Assembly (NCBI GenBank): GCA_009746045.1
Contig: RPFO01000595.1
Coordinates: 1 to 64,000, forward strand
DNA length: 64,000 nt
Direction: 5' to 3'
Source: Mesostigma viride
Taxonomy: Eukaryota; Streptophyta; Mesostigmatophyceae; Mesostigmatales; Mesostigmataceae
A program made the translations under genes and the position numbers. The notes beneath the pieces were generated by a model. That model did no database searches and was not told the origin of the DNA. It worked only from the letters and a program-made list of their open reading frames with translations. Shown here in pieces: positions 10,026 through 21,003 of the stretch (position 1 is its first letter; each line of letters begins with the position of its first letter).

Positions 10026-11863
10026 GCTCGGAGAAGGAAGAGGTTTACGAGGAGGAAGAGGGGGAGGAGGAAGAGGGGGAGGAGGATATTGCTGAGGGGC
10101 ACCCGCCCGGGGTGGGTGGGGGGCAGGCGGAGGGGGAGAAAGGGGATGGGGATGGGGAGGAGGGAGGAGGGGGAGGGGGAGAGGGACGGGGGAGGAGATG
10201 GAAGGGGAGGGAAAAAGCGCAGTCGGGATGATGGAGGCTCGCGGGAGGAGACAATGGGGGGGATGAAGACAAAAGGGGGGGAGGTAAGCGCCAGCGTGCT
10301 GGTGAAGGAGACTCGAGGCCTGTCGTTGGAAACGCCGGCGGGCGTATCTGTGATGAGGAGGGGGATCGCCAGCGGGAGGGAGGCTCGCGGCCTGTTACTG
10401 GAAACGCCGGCGGGCGTATCTGTGATGAGGAGGGGGATCGCCAGCAGGAAGGAGGCTCGCGGCCTGTTACTGGAAACGCCGGCGGGCGTATCTGTGATGA
10501 GGATGGGGATCGCCAGCAGGAAGCAGGCTCGCGGCCTGTTACTGGTAGCGCCGGCGGGCGTTCCCGATTTACGGGAGGCGGTCGTGTCCAACAGGTGGGA
10601 ATGAGGCCTCGTCAGGATTCATGGGGACCCCCGGTTGAGGGGACCCCCGCCCTCGCCTCGGTTTCTTTGGGTCTGGGTGACGATCCCGTACCGTCGTCAG
10701 GAAGGACGGTTGTGATGACTTTGCCCCCCCGCTCGACGGGGATGGAGCAATGCCCGAACACGATACTGCTGAATGAGGATGACGATCCGGAGCCGTCGGC
10801 TGACACGGATTTTGTTGCGAGCACCCCACTGCAGAAGAGGGTATTGGAGGCTCGTAACGTGGAGGGTCCGCCGAAAGTCTCAGGTGGAGGGCCGGCGTTT
10901 GCCGGATTGATGCGCCCGACTGAGGTGGTCGATGTTGAGGCGCCGCCAGGGACATCGGCCGCACACTTACCGCATTGACGGATATCTTCGATCGACCAAG
11001 GATGCCCTTCCACGCTCCAACGGTACATTCGGCCGGTAAATTTCATTTTCAATAAACGAGTTTAATAAGTACCTTAATATATATTTCTACATAAGTTTTT
11101 TTGCATCAGTCCATGGCTTCATTGATTTCTCACACGACCCTTCCGTATTCATGTTAATTGGCATGTGCTTACGTGCAGGGAAAGGCGAAGAAGAAACTCC
11201 AGTTCGGTTTCCCCGTGGATCCGCGTCTGGGACTGTGTCCAGAGAGGCCGGCCGTGTTGTTGGCCAGGCCGCGGTCGGCGAACCAGTTGCACAACCGGGG
11301 CGGGAGGGGACGAGCTCCCACCCAACCCATCACCAGCCTTACCGTGCGGTCAGCCAGAAAAAACGTACGAAGAGTTGATGGCAGAGGCGGCGGCTGCGCA
11401 GGGGCAGAAGGCAAAACGTCGGGGAGGGGGCAGGCGAGGGGCGGGGCAGGAGACGGAGGGTGCCGACGAACCTGCACAGCCGCAGAAGGGTGGTGGTCAG
11501 GGCAGAGATGCGACGGCCGAAAACCGAATCAGGGACGTTCGGCCGGACGTCCGGATGCGCTTTATGGATGGCGCGAAACTGAGTCGCGGAGGTTGGAGTT
11601 CGAAATGGGTAGACGAGGTGTGCATAAACTGGGAGCACAAGTACCCCAAGAAGGAAGATTTTCCGCTCTTTGGCACCCTCCTGGGCAAAGAGAGGGAGAA
11701 GGTGGTGTTCAGATGGTTTGATGAAGGGCACGACCTCGGTTGGAGTAATGAGTGCGAGCAAAAGTTTCGTTTCCCTCTGAAGTTCGCTAGAGAACATGTT
11801 ACTCTCCTGAAGGAAGGCGCCAGCTGGGACAACATTCCTTCATATCGACCTGGCAAGCGATGA
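4852..11863 (+). CDS. Multi-exon gene of unknown function
   Basis: Proposed exons: 4852-5526, 5648-5704, 5832-5912, 6037-6543, 6986-8172 and 8429 to about 10,231 or 10,283, then possibly 11,179-11,863. The introns between the first six exons start GTAAG or GTACA, end CAG and are phase 0. The product begins with a proline/alanine/glycine-rich disordered region. Middle exons have helical charged segments (LAKWVVAEVRTETAP; MKKEGTQRQLAQLF). The long exon has a better-ordered region near 9,450-9,930, then a poly-Asp/Glu tail. No known domain is recognised. Oddities: a frame change at a G run near 7,609, a TGA at 10,229 and an apparent frame change near 11,355, so the gene may be decaying or contain sequence errors. 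Introns hold palindromic elements. What it does is unknown. Confidence 0.5.
5968..5988 (+). repeat. 21-bp palindromic element inside intron 3
   Basis: GTTACGAC, centre GGCC, GGCGTTTCT. It lies in the 124-bp intron between the exons ending 5912 and starting 6037, so the element is not confined to 3' flanks. Confidence 0.8.
6541..6985 (+). repeat. Triplicated intron segment carrying the donor and the palindromic element
   Basis: Intron 4 contains three units of roughly 150 bp. Each starts with exon-like GGGAATGAG or a variant, then a donor region and TACCTCTG(T/C)(T/C)GTGAGGGGGG. Each holds one palindromic element (6601, 6752, 6904) and ends in a T-rich stretch. Unit 1 has GTAAGT, unit 2 has CCAAGT (donor lost) and unit 3 has GTAAGT again. 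Only the third is followed by a clear acceptor at 6985. Confidence 0.85.
8182..8338 (+). repeat. Three 21-bp palindromic elements in intron 5
   Basis: Copies at 8182, 8251 and 8318 all have GCGAC, centre CGCC, GGCGTTTCT. The spacer ATGCCAT(A/T)...GGTCAAGAT is repeated between them. They lie in the 8,173-8,428 intron, in the same orientation as the genes. Confidence 0.85.
9967..10024 (+). repeat. GAT trinucleotide run inside the coding exon
   Basis: About 19 GAT units, read in the exon's frame as a poly-aspartate run, followed by a Glu/Gly-rich tail. Length variation would stay in frame. Confidence 0.85.
10311..10566 (-). repeat. Four 72-bp units with inverted palindromic elements
   Basis: Elements at 10328, 10400, 10472 and 10544 are spaced exactly 72 bp and lie in opposite orientation to all the earlier copies. 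The fourth is diverged. Because 72 is a multiple of three, each frame encodes a 24-residue repeat. They may be intronic: a GAGGTAAGC donor sits at 10,281 and an acceptor at 11,178, and all other copies are non-coding. Confidence 0.85.
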
Positions 11864-12474
11864 TGGGCGAGGACTTTGCACGAAATCGCGTTTTGCACGT
11901 AATTGCCCACCGCAACGTGGAGAAATGCAGATGTACATAGTAGTTGGATCAGTTACCGTGACTTTGGGCAGTTTAGTAGTTGGGGTGACGTGTCCAATGT
12001 ATATATGGTGGGGCGCGTCCAAGGGGGTCCACGCTGATTGAGCACTTGCATGTGTTCTTTCAACATATTCGGACATGTATGAAATGAATAAATTGTTTGG
12101 ACGATTGCAAATTGATTGATTGAAGAATGAGATACCATTAATAATTGAAAAATGTAAAACCTCATTGTGAATTTGTACTTCAAACTTTCACATGCATGCC
12201 CCAAATTGTGCATTTGTGCAGGTTTTAATTATGAGAAGTAGCATTTCTCTACAAATATTGAGAAATTTAGGGGCACTTGGGGTTGTTGGCCATGTTCATT
12301 CATGATAAAATGGACTTTTTATGCTGTAACATCATATTCCACTAGTCCAAAACGCTGCTTTCATGACGTCAAAAGTACCAGCAATGGCCCTAGGTTGGAG
12401 CAGTAGATGTTGGGGACGCCCGGGAGTCACGGAGCATTAACCCCGATGGATGGATTAATTAATTAATTAATAGA
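11864..12474. other. AT-rich stretch without a recognisable gene
   Basis: No convincing ORF, RNA gene or transposon core seen. The end near 12,430-12,470 (GAGTCACGGAGCATTAACCC, then an ATTA repeat) matches in reverse the 3' end of the second LINE family seen at 27,700. Confidence 0.6.
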
Positions 12475-12493
12475 CACGTGACTGCGTCACGTG
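12475..12493. repeat. Perfect palindrome with two CACGTG boxes
   Basis: CACGTGAC-TGC-GTCACGTG: 8-bp perfect arms with a 3-base centre. Each arm holds an E-box/G-box core. It lies next to LINE-derived sequence, so regulatory use is uncertain. Confidence 0.6.
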
Positions 12494-12939
12494 AGCATAA
12501 GTCCTCGGTGGGAGGGGAACATGGGATGGAATGGATGGTATAAGCTATCTAGGTCCTAGTTACAGGGGTGTGGGCACCGCGGCCCGAATCGCTATGAATG
12601 CCATACGCGGCCACACGCGGAGCCCCCACATGCAGGCTTGGGGGTGGTCTCCTTCATCACTACTTGCCATCTATCCTTGCGCACCATCTGCCTCCATATT
12701 ACAGACAAACCAGGAGGTTGCCCGGGGGTGAGCCCGTCACGTCTAGTGTAGCACATGTCCATGCCGAGTCTATCACGAAAAGTCCACGGGTGGCGGCCCT
12801 GCCGCGCGCGGCCGGGGGCACGCCAGGTGAGGGCATATCGATGGATGGATGGATGGATGGGTGCAAACAGTCCTACCGGTCTATGCTATCTACATCCGCT
12901 ACCTATGACATCTATCTAACAGCATTCTGACTACAACAT

Positions 12940-14272
12940 CTATCTAGGCAGCCGCACGCTGCCCTAGGGGACCTGTCTGGCGTGCCTCCCACGGGTTTGC
13001 ATACGCGGGCGCTTCCCCACAGGGGGAGGCTCGTTGTCCTCTATGACCTGGGCCCACTTGGACTTGTCCATCATCTTCTTCCAAATCACGGAGAGGCCTA
13101 GGCCCCCCATGTCCTCTACTAGCTGTTCTTTGAAGGTGCGGGCCTAGCCTTGCGGCGTCTAACATCACTGGGCCCAGCCCACGTCAGGAGGTGCCGGCCA
13201 GGCTGAGCTGGTCGCAGACCTGCGGGGGGGCCACGTGAGGTGTCTACCTGGTTGGTGCGAGCTAAGTGCCCTACTAGCTGCAGGCGCCTCTGCTTAATGG
13301 TGCTGGTGATATATGGCATTTGCACCGTGTGCAGTTCTTGGACGTTTGGAATCATGGCATGGCTAACGTGATGACTGACTAGCTAGACCTTTTCAGTGGT
13401 TTTCCATTTGCGGGTATTTCCTCGTAAATGGTGGGAGAGCGATCGCAGCAATGGTGCTCACCACTAGACACTCCCGGCCAGTTAGGCTCGAAACACACGC
13501 CCTGATCAAGCATGCTGTTTCCGGCCCCACCGTCTAGGTCATCTAGTCGCTCTACACGTAAGCCAGCCATAATTTCAATGCACAAGGATACACATTTCCA
13601 TCACCATTCATCTTCATCATCCTGAACGACTCGAAAACGCGGAAAAGATAACGGCAGGCTCGAGCTACCATGGTCCGGATTCTCCCGATTTCTGGCCTGC
13701 GCTGGTTGTCTCCTTGATATATGGCATGCCCTGATACAGGTCCTCGTTGCGGACATGAGCAGCATATCCTACTCTGAAAATGGAACGCAGCATGTTGGTG
13801 ACCGCGCCGTCCAGCTTGCGGGCCAGGTCAGCGGTGAGGGTCCACGTCTCGGCCCCATACGTGAGAACAGGAAGGACGAGGACCTTGAACAGGTCCTGTT
13901 TCTCGTTCTTGCCCAGGGGCTTGCGCCACAGGGCTCGGTACTCAGTGGCGTAAAGCGTGCCAGGCGAGGGAGATGCGATGGTCCACATCAACCTCGCAGC
14001 TGGGGAGCAGGCTGCCCAGCACCTTGACGCGGTCCCGATACAGGACTCGAGAGCCGTCGAGGAGATAGAGGGGTGGCGGTGGGTGGGTGAGCCCAACCGC
14101 CAGGGCCTCTGTCTTCTTGCTGACCTCAAGCCCCACTGCACGGGCCTCGATAGCCAGGCAGTCAAGCCATGTCTGCACGTGCCCATTGTCCTCGAAGAGG
14201 GTGGTGTCGTCTGCGTAGATGATGTCTGCCAGCCGAATCTCAGTGTCCGCTCCGCCATGCTGGCCAATATTT
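12940..14272 (-). mobile_element. LINE family 2, broken minus-strand copy
   Basis: The reverse-transcriptase part is recognised on the minus strand: ADIIYADDTTLFEDN near 14,190-14,235 (catalytic YADD), then QTWLDCLAIEARAVGLEVS. After a frame change come LVLPVLTYGAETWTL and DLYQGMPYI near 13,730-13,900. The C-terminal part resumes at 13,320-12,950 (QRRLQLVGHLARTNQVDT...TWAGPSDVRRRKAR). A 396-bp insertion separates the two. Frameshifts and stops make it inactive. Related copies lie at 23,255 and 27,300 on the plus strand. Confidence 0.85.
13320..13715. mobile_element. 396-bp insertion in the LINE, with flanking direct repeat
   Basis: GATATATGGCAT occurs at 13,308-13,319 and 13,716-13,727. Removing the segment plus one repeat restores LINE coding (GMPYI continuing to the QRRLQLVGHL region, as in the uninterrupted copy at 24,850). 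So this is a discrete insertion with a target duplication of up to 12 bp. No ORF or terminal inverted repeat is seen. Its right end recurs elsewhere, and about 135 bp of it is found at 27,128-27,262. Confidence 0.7.
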
Positions 14273-15785
14273 GTTAATTAGCAAGGATGGTGTGCGTATG
14301 GACGCTTCTTGTTGTGTTATAGAGTGACGCAGGTGCCCTCTCTTCGCAGCGGCATCACAGCGCTCATGCGCTGGAGGGCCGCCAATGGTTTCTTTCCATT
14401 TTATCGTGCAGGGGAGGAAGTGTTTTATTGACGATCATGTTGGAGATATTGTATTTGTGTGACTGCATGTAGATAGCTGCCACCATTGGTTTATTTGAGC
14501 TTTCCCTTGATATGATGATGTGAAAAGACTGCAATGTGCATGCTGAGGCAACCATGGTTGACATGGTTGACTGCATGCCATCGTTGTATGCCATGATCTC
14601 CTTGGTTCCTTGCCCTCCATAGTTCCAGTTTGTTGCCCATCTCAGGTAGGGCCAGTGAAGGAGTTGTTGCTGTGTTGATTGGCATAAACCTTACACTCTA
14701 TAACCTGGGAGAAACATAGAAAATGCTGGACGTTAGGCATTTTAGTGCCATCATCATTATTGCTATTCACATGCTTATATGTCTGGCCATGCTCGAGGGA
14801 CGGTGAAGGTGTATGAGGTGTGTGGCCACCCCTTTGTACTTCATAACATATTCAGCATGTATTTGATGCATGTTGGATGGCATGTAAAGTGTGATTGTGT
14901 TAACTTGGTTACTGAGTGGTCCTTAGCGCCTGTCAGGTGGTGAGTGGTCGCGTCTAGGAAACCCATCAGTGCGTGTCACAGTGACCCCAAACCTAGAGCA
15001 TGTGTCGTCATCAGTGTGCAAGAGTTATTTATATGTGCTTTTGGCCGGTCATAGATTTGCTGAGTTCTAATCATGAAGTTTACAACCTGTAACCTTGGGT
15101 TGACTAATGTGTATGCTCTCTTGGCATGTATGCCTAACGATCGTGTTGCTATGCTTCTTGGGCTGGCAAGGTTGGTCATGCCGAGGGTGCCCAGGTGAGG
15201 GCAGATGAGGTGCCTAGCTGTTTGCTTATGTATTGTGATCGAGTAGGGCATGCTTTCAGGCTTTTTGGATGGAAAACATCATGCCTAACTGGCCTTGTAC
15301 AAAGAAAAACCTCCTTTAGCTTATGTTCAGGTTTTAGCACGTTTAACTTTATAACTTGAGCTAGACTTGTCGGAATGACCTGGGACTTGGAAGACAGTTG
15401 TCCCCCTGTTAGACGGATTTTCGCTGCAGAAAAAAGTATTTTTTTTGACGTGTTTATAAAAAGTTATTCCCAATGTCCGGTAAAAAAAGGGTCGTTTTGC
15501 GGGGAAATTAATAACTGTTCGAGGTTTTGCCCTTCCATGATGTAAATAGCTCAGCAAGCTACAAACTCAGGGAACTAAAAACGCTGCAGGCAGTTTTGCA
15601 AATAAATGTGTGCATTGGCTGCATGGGGCATACCCAGCCCTAATTAGCGTCTTTTGCTATTTATAGCGCATTATTGGTGTATATATGGGGGTTCATTTGC
15701 ACAACGCTAAGTTATGATTGGGGGCACTAAATAACATCTCTAGTGAGTTGTCCATGCACTTGTTGGGGGTACTACCCCCATATAT
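14273..15785. other. Region without a recognisable gene
   Basis: AT-rich to balanced sequence with only short chance ORFs. No RNA gene, satellite or transposon core was recognised. It separates two minus-strand LINE copies. Confidence 0.6.
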
Positions 15786-18700
15786 ATGTTAAAAATATAA
15801 TTATACTTACAGCAGAGTGAAATCACTCAAACCAAAGCAAACATCCAGCTATAAACCTATATACAGAGCCATGTCAAAGCTCTATACTACGATAAGACCA
15901 ATGGAAACGCCTAACGGGAGGAACCGAATAGCCCTGCTGCACCGCAAAATCAGCCCGCGTACGGCGGAGCATGATGTCAGCCATGCATGGCCCGAGTCAG
16001 CGCCACGGACAAGCGCTGACGCCAATATGATGTCCAGGTCCGCGCCGATCGACCATGGGGCCCGCTGGCCCTCCAGGTCCAGCCGGTCCTCCCGGAGCCG
16101 GCAACACTCCTTGAAGAAGGCGGAGGTCAGGGGCCCCATGGCCCCAAACTCCTCCAGGACCGGCAAAGGGCACCACACGATGGTGCCCGACGTCGCCGTA
16201 GGCCAGGAGCTTGGCCCGCTCCGCCCGGTCCGCCGTGTAACCTGCCGTGAGGGAGGCCCCAGCCATGCACGTGGCTAAGAGCCAAGGGCCGCGCCACCGA
16301 AACGTCAATAAGCAGATGCCGGCCACCCCCCTCAAAGTCCAGCACCACGATGTCAGGCCGGTGGTTGGGGGAATAGAAGGCAGCGCCATCCGCATCCTCG
16401 GACCGGATGTTCGCGTGGGGGAAAACCGACCGAATCATGGCGAGCACCACCGTCAGGAGGACAGTGTGCAAATACAAATACCAATTCTGATTCTGTTGGC
16501 CCCCCACAGTCTCATGAATGCAGGCAAGGTAGTGAGTCCCCGTGGGATCCAGCGGCTGCCCACAGCTACCACAAGGCCGCCCGGCCGGAACAAGAGGCTG
16601 CGGGGCAAATAGCTGGTGCCGGAGCGCCACCGAGTAGTGGCTGAGAGCCAAGGCGAATGGGGGGGCCATGGGAAGAGCACGAAGGTACGCCGAGCCCACA
16701 TGCACTCCGCAAGGAAAGCGAGAACAGCCACGCACGTCCCTGGGCGTTGAGGTCCGCGAAAAGAGCAATCCAATCAGCCGTGTGCAGAATACCCGCGTAG
16801 GTTTTCTGGTGTTTATCGGTGACGCGAGCAGGGAATGCGGCGGGAGATTGAACGGAGGCGACCGACGAGGGAGTGCCGCGAGGGAGGTGGCGCTGTACCG
16901 CCTGAGCGGCACGGACGGGAGAACAGGCCTGCTGGATCTCAGCATAGGCCTCCTGGATGGCGGTGACGAAGGGCAAAGGGCTGCTGGGGTCCAGGAGGTC
17001 AGGCGCTGCCGTTGCCAAAAGGGGCAGGAGCCGGCAGCTTTCCGCCCACGACTGAGCGACGGAGCCCGCAAAAATGCTGCTGGGGCCAGCCGGGCGGCAC
17101 GAGTCAGACCACAGCCACCCATCCGTGCAGGCAGGGAGGCAATGCGAATAGCATGTGGCGGGAGGTCGGGGCCCGGGATCAGCTGCGCCAAGGCCGACTG
17201 GATGCGTTCGTCGTGGCCCTCGGCGGCCAGCCGGACCTGAGCCGGAAGAGCGCCCCGGAGCCAGTGAACGACGCGAGGGTGAGCGCAAATTTTGGTTTAA
17301 CCACAGAAGCAGACCCTTGGTCTGCGAATCATGAAGGCGCGCAATCAAGGGCAGTACCTCAGTGCGTGCCTCGAGGGCGGCCCGCAGAGCATCGATGACA
17401 AACGCGGGGTCGCCAACCGGAACGCCGAGGACATCCAACCGGCATGGAGGCGCTCGTCCCGGCCCAAGAGCTGGGGCGGAAAGCCGGAGCAATCACCTTG
17501 GGGCGAGTACACCGCGCACTATTTGGCCAGGGTCAACTGGAGGTTGATGTCGGCCACCGCGCGCGGTCTGCAGTGCCAGCAGAGCCGCGGTGGTGTCCGG
17601 CATAGGGCCCAGAAGGTAGATATCATCCAAGTAGGCCTGAATAGCGACCGCCGGGTGGGCAGGCTGCATGGACCGCTTGGAGGCAACCCTGGAGGGGGGC
17701 GGCAAAGTACAGGGGTCCCAGGGGGTCCTCTTGCTGGGTGCCCGATCGACCGCGACAGCAGGCCGCCGCGAGTGCCGTCCTCCATGATGTGAACCAGTTG
17801 GCCGGGCTGGCCGTAGCACACGGCTGTCCAAGCGTACAAGTCCTCGAAGGACTCCATGACTGCCGCAAACATGCTGGCGCGGGACAGACTGTTGAACGCG
17901 TTGTGGCAGTCGACCTTGACGATCGACAGCGTGGGTGGGGTGGGCCTCGAGGTAGGCCTGCACCGAATGGATGAGGATATCCGCCCCGCCTGGAGTCGTC
18001 ACCCCCAGCTGGGCCGCCACCGAGGTCTCACCCACTGCGAGGGCCGGCGGGCAGAAAAAGGCACGGAGCTCGGGCGCCTTTTGGCGGCAGATCACTTTGC
18101 CCACGAGCTTGCGGAGCACCTCACCGCAGGCGATCGGGCGCACCTTGCCCTCGGGGGGGGCAATTAGACACCCTTGAGCAGAGCGAGGAGGCGAGCGCCC
18201 GCTAACCACTCGCGCGCAGCGGGAGGAACGCGACCAGCCGCCAGGTCAATGAGGGTGTCAAAGAGAATGTCCTCGCCCCCGTGCCCCATGCCAGGACCTC
18301 CAAGTGCTCGATCGTAGCGCCAGCCCGACGGCCCGGTATAGAGGAAGCCCGCGGGACCGCACGGCATCACCTCCAGGAAGCAGTCGCGGTCCAGCCGGAG
18401 GGGGGCCGGCAGGGGGTCCGGCACAGGCAGCTGGAATCCGGGCTCCGCAGGGTGAAGAGCCTCCAACTGAAGGCCGCCAGGGTAGCCGGATTGGCGGGGG
18501 CCAGCTTGGCCATTTCCAAGCGGGTCATGGCCCGGCTGAGCTGCCCCTCGCGGACGAGGCGGATGACGTCGGCGGCCACCCGCTCGAATTTGACCTCCCC
18601 CGACAGCCGGGCCGTGCGCAGGGGCGGCTGCCACGCCAAACAGCCCCTCCCATGCAGTCCCCCTGCAGAAAGCGTCGGCAACGGGCAATAACCGCACCCT

Positions 18701-19860
18701 GGAGGCCGCGCACACCACGCCCGAGAGGGGTGAGGAGCAGGCGGGGGGTCACCATGTGCAGTTTAAAGCCCAGCGGGTCGTCCGGAGCGGCGTGCATGCG
18801 CCGGAGAGAAACGATTGCACATTGCGCGAAAAGGCTACGCGCGCGGTGGGGGAGGTCGGTCAGGGTAGACGTCGGGTTGATGGCGCATGCATCCCAGGGA
18901 ACCGTGTCAAGCCAACGCCAACTGGCCGAGTAGTCGGGCGGCGGGGGCTGCATGGAGCCGGTGGGAGCCGAGGCGGGAGGGGGGGAGGGGGCCGGGACGG
19001 CTGGCCGGTTGAGGGGCCGGCCGTTGAGCAACACAGGCGCGCGCGTGCTGAGCGCGCCGGCCCGTGAATGGAGTACACCCGCTGGCAGTTGAGCTTCCGG
19101 GCACCGGTAACAGCTCATGGCCTGCAGATCCGCCGCGCCGAGATCGGGGTGCACAGCGCGAAGGTGCTGGCAGAGGAGGTTACGGTTGTGGAACACACCA
19201 TGCAGCACACGGGGACCCCGTGGGAAGCAGCACGGCACACCGGTGAAGGCCGTCGGCGGGCGCTGAGTCAGTGGCGCCGGGGAGCGGCGCCAGCAAAGGC
19301 AGGTGGGGCCTGCGGCGTCGCCCCAGCCGGGCGGGCAGGCACGCACACCACGACCCGACCAGCGCCCGGCATGCCCGCCGGGGCCATGCACGGAGGAGGC
19401 AGTGCCCACCGGGGAGACCCCCAGCGGAGGGGGATCGAGAACGCCGGCGCCCCTCCCAGGGGGACTCGCCAGCGCGCCCGCGACCACCCCAGGCCCCGGC
19501 AACGAGGTCGGGGGCGCGGCGGCCGAGGGGCCGGGGAGGCAGCTGGCCCCGGGGCCCGGTGGGGACCCTGCAGGGGACCCAGCGAGACCGGGGGCGGGCC
19601 GAGAGGAAGCGCAGTCCCAGGGGGCGGCACAACAGCCCGGCACAACGGGCAGCGCGGCGCGGAGTGGAGCAATTGCTGCGCGCGATGCACGCTTGATGGA
19701 ATGTGTGGCCGCACGCTGGCAGGCGACACAAGCCATCCCCCGGCCGGAAGGGCTCAAGGCAGATGCATGGCACAGGAGCCCGACTCGGGGTCGTCCCCCT
19801 CCAGATGGGACCGGACATGAGGGGGGGGCGGGTCCCAGCCGGCCTCCCAGCAACCCGGGA
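15786..19860 (-). mobile_element. LINE with restriction-like endonuclease, long degenerate copy
   Basis: Read on the minus strand, N- to C-terminal. A zinc-finger-like region near 19,090-19,230 (NRNLLCQHLRAVHPDL, YRCPE). Reverse-transcriptase blocks at 18,150-17,550 (GKVRPIACGEVLRKLVGKVI; catalytic AYLDDIYLLG). A CCHC-like finger near 16,500-16,570 (CGSCGQPLDPTGTHYLAC). Then an endonuclease-like block at 16,270-16,360 (RPDIVVLDF...LLIDVSVARP), matching the PD-(D/E)XK core of R2-like LINEs. Frame changes between blocks show it is dead. The 3' end, read on the minus strand, ends in TTTTTAACAT near 15,790. Confidence 0.82.
19638..19770 (-). pseudogene. RING-H2-like finger upstream of the LINE
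   Basis: Minus strand, frame 1: PCICLEPFRPGDGLCRLPAC then GHTFHQACI. After a one-base frame change comes SAPRCPLCRAVV. Together these give the RING-H2 order C...C-x-H-x2-H-x2-C...C-P-x-C. The first pair is C-x-C rather than C-x2-C and the frame is broken, so it is not functional as read. It lies at the 5' end of the LINE copy and may be part of its ORF or a captured host fragment. Confidence 0.6.
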
Positions 19861-21003
19861 GAGCAGCAATCTGGGCGCGCGAGAGGATGCCGACCGGTTG
19901 GTCAGCCGCGGGGTGCCATTCGTGCGGGATGCCTGCAGTGTGAGCCAATACGGCAATACGGCAATACGGCAAAACCTCGGCGTATTGCGTATTGCGTATT
20001 ATACGCGTGTTATACGCCAAAAGCTCAAAAAGTGGTTTTTTGACTGGAAAAGTGGATTTTCAAATAGGATAAAATATTCTAATGTGTTTATCCCATGGGT
20101 GTGCCTCTCAAAAACTCTTGCTTATGTCTCAAACTTGATGAATACCAATGCAATGCACGTAGACTGGTCATAGCCTATTGACATTCACTTGGTTGTCTAT
20201 AGTTGCATGAAGTGTGATATATACTCGTGCCCATTTGTATAATTGAACTAATCTTTATTCCATGCATACGATGTCATGCACCATGCCCTACTAAACACAA
20301 TTGCAGGCAGCCACCATGATGAACCATTATTTTATTAATGCTAATTGACCTAATTATTTATTATTCCTTGATCATGACAACCATTAATTAATTGCTAAGT
20401 CATACGGCAAGAAGGTCCAGTTCCTCCACCCAGAAGCCCAAAAGGCCAAAACCAACATGGCAATAAACAAATGCAGGTAGCATCACCACCCATGCCATGA
20501 ACATGCATCATCATATGAGATGTAAAATCCCATCTATCTAAAGTTCTTGAGACATGCATCATTGCAGCAGGCAACCACCATGCCATACACTGTCATGCAC
20601 CATGCCATAAACACATATGCAGGCAGCCACCTGACCATGCCATACATACAACGTCATGCATCATCATATGAGATGTAAAATCCTATCTATCTATACAGTT
20701 CTTGAGACATGCATGCAGGCAACCACCGGCATGCCAATGATACACTGTCATGCACCATGCCATACATAAACACATATGCAGGCAGCCACCTGACCATGCC
20801 ATACATACAATGTCATGCATCATCATATGAGATGTAAAATCCTATATATCTAAAGAGCTCTCTTGAGACATGCATGCAGGCAACCACCGGCATGCCATAC
20901 ACTGTCATGCACCATGCCATAAGCACATATGCAGGCGGCCACCACCATACCATACATACAGTGTCAACCACCGGCATGCCAATGATACACTGTCATGCAC
21001 CAT

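Noticed and set aside
10328-10564. CRISPR-like regular spacing of the 72-bp units
   Set aside because: The whole 72-bp unit is repeated, so there are no unique spacers, and the context is eukaryotic.
16668-17240. Plus-strand ORFs across 15.8-19.8 kb
   Set aside because: Antisense shadows of the minus-strand LINE, where the RT and endonuclease motifs are found.
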